This document shows, one piece after another, positions 1 to 6,941 of a stretch of 10,045 nt of DNA; positions within the stretch are counted from its first letter, which is position 1, and the number at the start of each line of letters is the position of its first letter. The stretch spans positions 1 through 10,045 of the forward strand of contig JADYZS010000487.1 of NCBI GenBank assembly GCA_020853075.1. Direction: 5' to 3'. A program made the position numbers and the translations under genes. This stretch comes from Anaerolineae bacterium (GTDB lineage Bacteria > Chloroflexota > Anaerolineae > JADYZS01). The notes under the pieces were generated by a model, which was given only the letters and a program-made list of their open reading frames with translations, ran no database searches and was not told the origin of the DNA.

Positions 1-867
1 GTAGTCGCGGTGCGCGACGGCGTTGACTAGTGCCTCGCGCACCGCAAAGGGCGGGTATTCGGTCTTCTCCTCGCGTACCAGGCCCCGTACCACCGCCTCC
101 ACCCGCATCTCCGACCAGATGACTTGCCAGGCCCGTTCTATGAGCCGGGGGAGCGGGCCACCGATTTCTTCACGCCGCCCGTAGCCCGGCAGGCCTTCCG
201 GCCCGCGCGGCTCATTGCCCGTGAAGCGCACGAAGAGAAGGCCGCACTGCGGGAGAATGGCTTGTGGTTGGCGGCCAAACAATAGCAGACCGCTGACCGT
301 GGGTTGGCCCGCTAAATCTAGCGCGCCGATGTCACGCAGCAACTGTTCGCGTACCACGGCTGCAGGTCGTCGTTGCCGTTCCTCGCGCTTCGCCAGGTAT
401 TCGGTGATGAGGTCGTCGTCCAGGTCGGCTCTGGTTGCTCCGGCGATGCTCTCCGTCTCAAAATCGCCGCTGGATTTGGTCGCGGCCAGTTGGCGGATCG
501 CCTCGCCGCCGAGAGGCCGGTTCTCGTTGCTGACGCGCAGAAGCACGCGGCCATCGGCCAGGGAATGGAGTTCGGTGCTGCGCGGCACGCGGATAGCAAC
601 CACCACTCCCTGTTGCGTCTCCATCTGTTCCCATTCCGTGCGTACCGGTGGGCGGCAGGCGACGAGGGCCAGGCGCAGCGCGCTCTCTATTTCTTCGGAG
701 AGAAGTTCACCCTTTACTGTACCGCCAGGCCCCACGCCGAGGAGCACCGTGCCGCCGTCGGCGTTGGCGAAGGCGACCAGCGTCTCTGCCAGGTGTTCGT
801 TGTCGGGCTGTGGCAAGTATTCCAGCGTAGGGCCGGGGCCTTTGCTCAAGAGAGAGGAAAGGGACAT
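1..867 (-). CDS. AlbA_2/Schlafen-type ATP-binding protein, putative transcriptional regulator (C-terminus off window)
   Basis: The frame is open from an ATG at 867 to the window edge, giving 289 residues without a stop; the gene continues to the left. Residues about 14-130 look like an AlbA_2 (Schlafen AAA_4) domain, with the typical ETLVAFANADGGTVLLGV stretch at 28-45. Residues 198-215 (GRQPQAILPQ...VRF) and the block ending REALVNAVAHRDY at 277-289 are hallmarks of the RecG-like/HATPase_c_4 proteins annotated as putative transcriptional regulators or ATP-binding proteins. The GHKL-type nucleotide site would lie around that last block, and a C-terminal winged helix is expected beyond the edge. 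The start lies one base after the gyrA stop, with a weak AGG four bases upstream (872-874), so translation is probably coupled to gyrA. The family is well recognised but its biochemical role is poorly defined; DNA or RNA binding is an inference. Confidence 0.85.
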   Translation of the reverse strand, partial: MSLSSLLSKGPGPTLEYLPQPDNEHLAETLVAFANADGGTVLLGVGPGGTVKGELLSEEIESALRLALVACRPPVRTEWEQMETQQGVVVAIRVPRSTELHSLADGRVLLRVSNENRPLGGEAIRQLAATKSSGDFETESIAGATRADLDDDLITEYLAKREERQRRPAAVVREQLLRDIGALDLAGQPTVSGLLLFGRQPQAILPQCGLLFVRFTGNEPRGPEGLPGYGRREEIGGPLPRLIERAWQVIWSEMRVEAVVRGLVREEKTEYPPFAVREALVNAVAHRDY

Positions 868-868
868 C

Positions 869-3379
<2,511 letters not shown>

Positions 3380-3404
3380 CCACTCCTTACGTTTTCCGGG
3401 CGTT

Positions 3405-3433
3405 ATTATACCCCAAACCGCCGCCTTTTTCCA
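3405..3433 (-). promoter_or_regulatory. gyrA promoter
   Basis: On the minus strand a perfect TATAAT -10 (3405-3410) sits 17 bases downstream of a TGGAAA -35 (3428-3433, four of six consensus bases). Transcription would start near 3398, giving a leader of about 20 bases that contains little more than the ribosome binding site (GGAG just before ATG 3379). The short leader argues against riboswitch-type control. Confidence 0.7.
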
Positions 3434-3460
3434 TCTTATACAGAGTTCCGTCAAAGTCCG

Positions 3461-3547
3461 CCATCGGATAGAATCCGACGGCTGTTTATTCGTTAAGCCC
3501 GCTCCGCGGGCTTCCTAGCCCGGTTGCCGTCGGTTTCCAACCGACAT
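3461..3547. repeat. Nested, symmetric palindrome cluster (REP/MITE-like)
   Basis: Three short hairpins, each with a 3-base loop, lie at nearly regular spacing: 3461-3481 (one mismatch, loop AGA), 3495-3513 (perfect 8-bp stem, AAGCCCGC, loop TCC) and 3529-3545 (perfect 7-bp stem, GTCGGTT, loop TCC). The two outer hairpins are inverted relatives of each other: the complement of 3461-3482 matches 3526-3547 at about 16 of 22 positions, sharing GCCGTCGG and CCGA. The middle hairpin is centred on the same axis (3504). The whole therefore resembles a small foldback element or a REP-type intergenic repeat. No coding frame is associated. The central hairpin lacks a proper T-run in either direction, so a simple terminator is less likely. 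Whether it recurs in the genome cannot be seen here. Confidence 0.5.
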
Positions 3548-3555
3548 CTTTGTAG

Positions 3556-3589
3556 AAAAACACATCGCGTTCGGAGCGAACGCGATGTG
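3556..3589 (-). terminator. Intrinsic terminator of the toxin-antitoxin operon
   Basis: A perfect 13-bp stem (CACATCGCGTTCG at 3561-3573 paired with 3577-3589) closes a 3-base loop. Read on the minus strand it is followed directly by TTTTT (3560-3556). It lies about 40 bases after the toxin stop codon, which is the right place and direction to end that transcript before it enters gyrA. Confidence 0.8.
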
Positions 3590-3630
3590 ACAGGCGGATA
3601 TATGTATGGCAAGAGTTGTTAGGACAACCG

Positions 3631-3879
3631 CTAGGCCTCTGCTCGTTTCCGTACTCTCAAGACATAAACCTTGTCGTCTTCAATGTCGTACCGTATGCGG
3701 TAATCACCGACCCGCCAGCGGTATTGCCCGGTCTCTGCCGCTACGACTTTCCGCCCCCGATAGGGATCGGCCTCTATCTCCCGCAGTGCGGCCAGAATGC
3801 GTTGCTGATCTTTTCGTTCTATCTTTCTCATATCTTTGTAGAAGCGCTCGGTGACGATCAGGCGATAGGCACCAGGCAT
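3631..3879 (-). CDS. RelE/ParE-family type II toxin
   Basis: 82-residue basic protein with the RelE/ParE fold signature: an N-terminal strand and helix (YRLIVTERFYKDMRKI, 5-20), a second helix with the DPYRG turn (38-42), then the strand series YRWRVGDYRIRYDIEDD (53-69) and VYVLRVRKRAEA at the C-terminus. RelE members are ribosome-dependent mRNA interferases, while ParE members poison gyrase. The substrate here cannot be told from sequence alone, though the YRWRVGDYRIRY/RVRKR pattern is nearer the RelE/StbE side. The start ATG directly follows the antitoxin stop (TAAATG, no gap), implying translational coupling. Oddity: the stop codon TAG falls exactly where many relatives have the C-terminal Tyr after (R/E)x(E)(V/A), so the protein may lack a catalytic-type residue. 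Being next to gyrA is probably incidental. Confidence 0.88.
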   Translation of the reverse strand: MPGAYRLIVTERFYKDMRKIERKDQQRILAALREIEADPYRGRKVVAAETGQYRWRVGDYRIRYDIEDDKVYVLRVRKRAEA

Positions 3880-4188
3880 TTATTTCTCCGCCGGCGCCAG
3901 TTCTAGTTTCTTCTCCAATTCCTCCAGGGTCATCGTCCGGCCCAGCCTGACATCTTCCCTGGCTTCCATCACACCAGCCAGGTACTCTGAATCGGCCAGT
4001 TCCTCCGCTGTTTCCAGGTTCTCCAAGATTTCCCGGAATGTCTCCACACCGATGACGACGGCTCTCGGCTCGCCCATCCTGGTTACGACAAATAGGGCCG
4101 TCCCCCGTGCAGCCTCGTCCACGACACTGCCAAACCGATTCGCTGCTTCGGTAGCACTGATCTCCTTAGGCTTCAAACGCTCTACCAT
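3880..4188 (-). CDS. Phd/YefM-family antitoxin
   Basis: 102-residue acidic protein. Residues about 8-55 match the Phd/YefM DNA-binding domain (ISATEAANRFGSVVDEA at 10-26, then VVTRMGEPRAVVIGVETF at 34-51). Residues 55-102 are charged and helical, as expected for the tail that wraps and neutralises the toxin. A strong AGGAGG lies 7 bases upstream of ATG 4188. It is the first gene of a two-gene operon with the RelE/ParE-type toxin, the usual antitoxin-first order. By family analogy the protein would bind its own promoter region and repress the operon, with the toxin as co-repressor. It looks intact, so the module could be functional or retained as a neutralising antitoxin. Confidence 0.9.
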   Translation of the reverse strand: MVERLKPKEISATEAANRFGSVVDEAARGTALFVVTRMGEPRAVVIGVETFREILENLETAEELADSEYLAGVMEAREDVRLGRTMTLEELEKKLELAPAEK

Positions 4189-4224
4189 GCTGATCCTCCT
4201 GAAACCAGGTTACGGACAGTGGCT

Positions 4225-4252
4225 TTGACATTGGCTAACTTAGCGATATATT
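4225..4252 (+). promoter_or_regulatory. Candidate rightward promoter overlapping the TA promoter
   Basis: On the plus strand a perfect TTGACA (4225-4230) is followed after 16 bases by TATATT (4247-4252, five of six consensus bases). It would transcribe toward 4285-4401. The -10 overlaps, almost base for base, the -10 of the leftward toxin-antitoxin promoter, so polymerase could use only one at a time. It may be a real regulatory arrangement or a by-product of an AT-rich palindromic operator. No strong gene follows it. Confidence 0.4.
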
Positions 4253-4276
4253 AACGTAGTTGCCAGGGCTTGTCAA
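4248..4276 (-). promoter_or_regulatory. Toxin-antitoxin operon promoter
   Basis: Read on the minus strand: perfect TTGACA -35 (4271-4276), 17-base spacer, TAATAT -10 (4248-4253). The start point would be near 4241, about 50 bases before the antitoxin ATG. TTGACA here and TTGACA on the plus strand at 4225 form an inverted repeat centred on the shared -10 region. Autoregulating Phd/YefM antitoxins usually bind palindromes at such sites. Confidence 0.7.
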
Positions 4277-4284
4277 GATAGACA

Positions 4285-4401
4285 ATGAGTGTTATGATGA
4301 TAGTGTCCCCGCTGCAAAAGGAGGCTGTTGACGGCGTCATCAACGGCGACGCCACGGCCCGCGAGGCCCTGACGCGTGCGCAGCGGGAAGTGAGCAAGTA
4401 G
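4285..4401 (+). pseudogene. Possible 3'-end remnant of an ABC sugar-binding-protein gene
   Basis: The short frame from ATG 4285 to TAG 4401 encodes 38 residues. Its last 30 or so (PLQKEAVDGVINGDATAREA at 9-28, then LTRAQREVSK and stop) closely resemble the C-terminal helix ending of family 1 extracellular solute-binding proteins, typically LQ...V..G..T..EAL..AQ..V. No ribosome binding site precedes the ATG, and the rest of such a gene (about 400 residues) is absent upstream, where the toxin-antitoxin promoter begins. The simplest reading is a decayed gene end left after a deletion or after insertion of the toxin-antitoxin block. It could be chance in so short a frame. Confidence 0.4.
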
Positions 4402-4458
4402 GGCCACAGGGACCACCGCGCCAGGCGCGAGTGTCAGCAAATCGTAAGGCATACCCCC

Positions 4459-4487
4459 TTGACCTTTTGGGGGAACAGGTTGATAAT
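4459..4487 (+). promoter_or_regulatory. Promoter of the zinc-ribbon gene
   Basis: TTGACC (4459-4464) and GATAAT (4482-4487), each five of six consensus bases, are separated by the ideal 17 bases. The predicted start near 4494 leaves a leader of about 38 bases ending in a purine-rich ribosome binding site (AGGGGAAGG, 4521-4529). Confidence 0.65.
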
Positions 4488-4531
4488 GGGGGCACGATAC
4501 TCGGCCCTGCGGGGACACGAAGGGGAAGGCT

Positions 4532-4732
4532 ATGTCAAGATCGGCCGGCGATGTAGCAGCACCCACGATGGCGAGAAGCCACTATCGCGACGCGCTCCTG
4601 CGCATTGTCCTGGTCATGCGGGAGAACCCGCAGGAGAAGCGCGCTTCCTGTGCTTTCTGTTGGCGCCCCCTCACGCCAGTGGATGCGGACAATGGCCGTG
4701 TCCTATATTGTCGTTGCGGCCACACGCATTGA
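4532..4732 (+). CDS. Small zinc-ribbon-like protein of unknown function
   Basis: 66-residue basic protein that I do not recognise as a named family. Residues 14-37 form a probable charged helix. The second half carries C40-x2-C43 and, after 16 residues, C60-x-C62-G-H64-x-H66 at the extreme C-terminus, a plausible zinc-ribbon or knuckle site. A strong AGGGGAAGG precedes ATG 4532. The unit is self-contained, with a good promoter 45 bases upstream and a clean intrinsic terminator 30 bases after the stop, which supports a real expressed gene despite its size. In-frame ATGs at codons 13 and 29 are less well supported by ribosome binding sites. It has no operon partners, so its role cannot be inferred from context; a small nucleic-acid-binding protein is one possibility. 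Confidence 0.65.
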   Translation: MSRSAGDVAAPTMARSHYRDALLRIVLVMRENPQEKRASCAFCWRPLTPVDADNGRVLYCRCGHTH

Positions 4733-4761
4733 CGACGTAAGATCGCTCCTCTGAGGAATTT

Positions 4762-4788
4762 AGCCCCCGGCAGCGGGGGCTTTTTCTT
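4762..4788 (+). terminator. Intrinsic terminator after the zinc-ribbon gene
   Basis: A perfect 8-bp stem, AGCCCCCG (4762-4769) with CGGGGGCT (4774-4781), and a 4-base loop GCAG run straight into TTTTTCTTT. It lies 30 bases after the stop codon at 4732. Confidence 0.9.
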
Positions 4789-4842
4789 TGCCCCAACCGG
4801 CCCACAAGAACCGGAGAGTCGTACCCGGTAACACTCATGACC

Positions 4843-4887
4843 ATCTCATGCAATCTTCATTAAATCTTAACAGCCTTCTGCTAGACT
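4843..4887 (+). promoter_or_regulatory. Candidate response-regulator-type operator and -10 for the export cassette
   Basis: ATCT occurs at 4843, 4853 and 4864, about one helical turn apart. The last two form a direct repeat, ATCTTCATTA then ATCTTAACAG, in an AT-rich patch of otherwise GC-rich DNA. About 10 bases on is TAGACT (4882-4887), a possible -10 without a recognisable -35. Direct repeats replacing the -35 in this way are typical of promoters activated by OmpR/PhoB-family response regulators. No such regulator is encoded in the window, so this is inference from layout only. Confidence 0.4.
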
Positions 4888-4942
4888 AAGCACAACAGGC
4901 GGGCGATCCCCGACCAGTGAATCTTGGATAGGGAGAGTAAGG

Positions 4943-5485
4943 ATGAAAAATAAGAAACCGTTCGTCGTATTGGGCACGCTGCTACTTGTGATCGTGATCG
5001 GCCTGTTGGCGGTGGGCTCGGCCCTCGCCCAGGAGGCCACGCCCACACCTGAAACACCCACGCCGAAAACCTCCAAAGGGTGGTTCGGCTGGGGTAAGGG
5101 CTTCTTCGGTTTCAGGGGCGGTTCGTGGGCAACCTACGATGCTGTGGCCCAGGTGCTCAACCTGACCCCTACCCAACTCTTTGAGCAACTGCACAGCGGC
5201 AAGACCCTGGCAGAAATCGCCGAGGCTCAAGGCGTTGACATGCAGAAGGTTCAGGATGCCGTCAAGGCGGCTCAGACACAGGCCATGAAGGACGCCATCA
5301 GCCAGGCCGTGAAAGATGGGAAAATCACGCAGGCGCAGGCTGACTGGCTCCTTGAGGGGCTGGAGCAGGGTTATCTACCCAGGGGCCGTGGCTTCGGTCA
5401 TGGGATGCGAGGCGGTATGCGCGGCCTCAAGGGTTGGGGCCCTGCACCGACGCCCACCGCCCCCGCAACGGGTACGTCGTCCTGA
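4943..5485 (+). CDS. Secreted DUF2680-like protein at the head of the export cassette
   Basis: 180 residues. A Sec signal peptide (lysines at 2-5, hydrophobic core 7-24, SALA then QEA) would be cut after Ala29. The mature protein begins with a Thr/Pro linker (32-43), then a Gly/aromatic stretch (46-60). A helical domain follows (63-143): LNLTPTQLFEQLHSGKTLAE (72-91), a QGVD turn and VKDGKITQAQADWLL (123-137). This matches the DUF2680-like pattern seen in small secreted proteins of Gram-positive-type bacteria. The C-terminus is Gly/Arg/His-rich (145-163) and ends in a Pro/Thr tail. GGGAGAG upstream of ATG 4943 serves as ribosome binding site. It probably acts outside the membrane, and its place ahead of the ABC genes hints at a link to export or envelope stress. 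No function is established. Confidence 0.8.
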   Translation: MKNKKPFVVLGTLLLVIVIGLLAVGSALAQEATPTPETPTPKTSKGWFGWGKGFFGFRGGSWATYDAVAQVLNLTPTQLFEQLHSGKTLAEIAEAQGVDMQKVQDAVKAAQTQAMKDAISQAVKDGKITQAQADWLLEGLEQGYLPRGRGFGHGMRGGMRGLKGWGPAPTPTAPATGTSS

Positions 5486-5541
5486 GGCTGGCCGGCCGGG
5501 GCAGCCTCTCTAAAATGAATGTAAATGCTCGCCTGATCCAC

Positions 5542-5573
5542 GAGGGGGATGAGGCTCTGCCTTCGTCCCCCTT
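5542..5573 (+). other. Intercistronic hairpins before the ABC ATPase gene
   Basis: Bases 5542-5549 (GAGGGGGA) pair with 5566-5573 (TCCCCCTT, one G-T pair), and the inner part GAGGC/GCCTT extends the stem almost to its loop. A second 7-bp stem, GAGGCTG (5484-5490) with CAGCCTC (5502-5508), overlaps the stop of the preceding gene. Neither is followed by a T-run, so these are more likely mRNA-stability or processing structures, or weak attenuators, than terminators. The ribosome binding site of the next gene starts ten bases downstream. Confidence 0.45.
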
Positions 5574-5590
5574 AACGGATTGAGGAGGAT

Positions 5591-6421
5591 ATGGTAGTGG
5601 AAAAAGGCCGACCTCTGATTGAGATCCGAGACGTGACGAAGGTCTATCGCATGGGTGAGATTGAGGTGCACGCCCTGCGCGGCGTCTCGCTGCAAGTCCA
5701 CGCTGGCGAGATGATAGCGATCATGGGGCCATCCGGTTCCGGAAAGTCAACCCTGATGAATATCGTGGGAGCGTTGGACGTGCCGACCGCCGGTACCTAT
5801 CTGCTGGATGGGCAGGATGTGAGCCGGATGAGCGAAGATCGCCTGGCCGCCATCCGCAACCGGAAGATCGGCTTCGTCTTTCAGACCTTCAACCTCCTGC
5901 CGCGCATGTCGGCGCTGGCGAATGTGGAACTACCCCTGATCTACGCGGGCGTTGGCAACGGCCGGAAACGCTGCATCGCCGCCCTGGAACTGGTGGGGCT
6001 GGGTGACCGGCTGCACCACAGGCCCAACGAACTATCGGGCGGGCAGCAGCAGCGGGTGGCTATCGCCCGCGCGTTGGTGAACGAGCCGAGCCTCATCCTG
6101 GCGGATGAGCCCACCGGCAACCTGGATTCCAAGTCGGGCGAAGAGGTGATGCGCGCCTTTCAGGAATTGAATGAGCAAAGAGGCATCACCATCGTGTTTG
6201 TTACCCACGAACCGGATATCGCGGAACACACGCGGCGCATCGTCCGCTTGGCGGATGGCCTCGTCGTCAGTGACAAGCCCGTGCTGAATACGCGACGGGC
6301 CGGAGATTATATACCAAGAGGCGACCTGGGCAGCCCCTTGGCGGCCAGCGATAATGGTCAGTCGGGCATTGCGCTTGATGCCAGCGTACCCATCGCCGCG
6401 TTAGAACAAGCAAGGCGATAG
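5591..6421 (+). CDS. ABC transporter ATP-binding protein, MacB/LolD/YknY type
   Basis: 276-residue ATPase that would power an export or mechanotransmission complex at the inner face of the membrane. All motifs are intact: Walker A GPSGSGKST (46-54), Q-loop Q98, signature LSGGQQQ (148-154), Walker B LILADEP with catalytic E173, D-loop NLDS (177-180) and H-loop H206. The sequence style (ALRGVSL, FVFQTFNLLP, DEPTGNLDS) is that of the MacB/LolD/FtsE-like subfamily, whose partners are FtsX/MacB-fold permeases and MacA/YknX adaptors, which agrees with the adaptor genes downstream. Start choice is open: AGGAGG ends only two bases before ATG 5591 but eight before an in-frame GTG at 5597. A tail of about 45 residues (230-276) extends beyond the usual family end and has no motif I know. 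Confidence 0.95.
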   Translation: MVVEKGRPLIEIRDVTKVYRMGEIEVHALRGVSLQVHAGEMIAIMGPSGSGKSTLMNIVGALDVPTAGTYLLDGQDVSRMSEDRLAAIRNRKIGFVFQTFNLLPRMSALANVELPLIYAGVGNGRKRCIAALELVGLGDRLHHRPNELSGGQQQRVAIARALVNEPSLILADEPTGNLDSKSGEEVMRAFQELNEQRGITIVFVTHEPDIAEHTRRIVRLADGLVVSDKPVLNTRRAGDYIPRGDLGSPLAASDNGQSGIALDASVPIAALEQARR

Positions 6422-6440
6422 CAAAGGGAGGACGAAGAGA

Positions 6441-6926
6441 ATGAACCGGGCTTTGCAGATCATATCAGCCATCGTAATCTTGGTCGTTGTCGCCGGGGGG
6501 AGTTTCTACGGCGGCATGGTCTATGGCAAGCGACAGGCACAGTCTTCCACGGCTGCGACGTTTCGGCGAGGCGTGGCGCCGATAACCGGCGAGGGCGGAC
6601 AGTTTCAGTTCCCCAACCCGAACCAGCAAGGGACAGGGCCACGGGCTGGCGGGGCAGGCGGCGCGCTCTTTGGCGAGATCGCGGAGATAGGCGACGGCCT
6701 CCTGGTGATCAAGGATAACAACGGCAAAGAGACGCAGGTGCACGTCACCGATACGACCCTGATAGAGAAGAACGCCTCGGTCAATCTGGCCGATCTTAAA
6801 CCGGGTGAGACGGTGATTATCTCAGGCAGCCGGGGAGACGATGGGAGCATCACCGCGCGTTCGGTGCAGGTGGCTCCTGCCGGGCGTTTTGGCGTCATCA
6901 ACCCCGGAGCCACGCGCACACCATAG
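6441..6926 (+). CDS. Membrane-anchored DUF5666-like protein
   Basis: 161 residues. An N-terminal transmembrane helix or uncleaved signal anchor (7-28) is followed by a Gly/Gln/Pro-rich linker (30-75). A compact beta-rich domain at about 76-145 contains GEIAEIGDGLLVIKDNNGKE (78-97), TLIEK, LADLKPGETVIISGS (118-130) and SITARSVQV. This pattern, alternating strands with an LxxGxxVxVxG turn, is that of DUF5666, an OB/beta-barrel-like extracytoplasmic domain. A GGGAGG lies about 10 bases before ATG 6441. It sits 19 bases after the ATPase gene and 15 before the first adaptor, so it is clearly part of the cassette. It probably acts outside the membrane near the adaptors; its exact role is unknown. 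Confidence 0.8.
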   Translation: MNRALQIISAIVILVVVAGGSFYGGMVYGKRQAQSSTAATFRRGVAPITGEGGQFQFPNPNQQGTGPRAGGAGGALFGEIAEIGDGLLVIKDNNGKETQVHVTDTTLIEKNASVNLADLKPGETVIISGSRGDDGSITARSVQVAPAGRFGVINPGATRTP

Positions 6927-6941
6927 AGCAGGAGTACCGTT

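Larger units (their letters stand above)
4189..4531. other. Divergent intergenic region between antitoxin and zinc-ribbon gene
   Basis: This 343-base stretch has no firm gene. From left to right it holds the antitoxin ribosome binding site and leader, two overlapping opposed promoters sharing one -10 region (4225-4276), a short plus-strand frame resembling the end of a solute-binding protein (4285-4401), and the promoter and leader of the zinc-ribbon gene (4459-4531). A weak C5/G5 inverted repeat (about 4454-4472) overlaps that last promoter. Nothing recognisable lies in 4402-4452. Confidence 0.6.

Noticed and set aside
3380..3454. 25-residue N-terminal extension of GyrA from ATG 3454
   Set aside because: It would translate through the -10/-35 region, has no GyrA similarity, and the internal ATG at 3379 has a good ribosome binding site.
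3461..3589. CRISPR-like array, because four hairpins are evenly spaced
   Set aside because: The hairpins differ in sequence, alternate in orientation and have no constant repeat with variable spacers; no cas genes are present.
4273..4566. 97-residue minus-strand frame over the intergenic region
   Set aside because: Covers two promoters and antisense to the zinc-ribbon start; no recognisable motif or ribosome binding site.
4459..4740. 93-residue plus-strand frame overlapping the zinc-ribbon gene in another frame
   Set aside because: Its start lies inside the promoter, so most of it would precede or straddle the predicted transcript start; the Cys/His frame is better supported.
4795..4830. 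Repeated ACCGG motifs as a possible operator before the secreted-protein gene
   Set aside because: Short, GC-rich and irregularly spaced; not distinguishable from chance in this composition.
5511..5526. AT-rich TAAAAT as an internal promoter for the ABC ATPase gene
   Set aside because: No -35 at a suitable distance and flanked by stem-loops; co-transcription from upstream is simpler.
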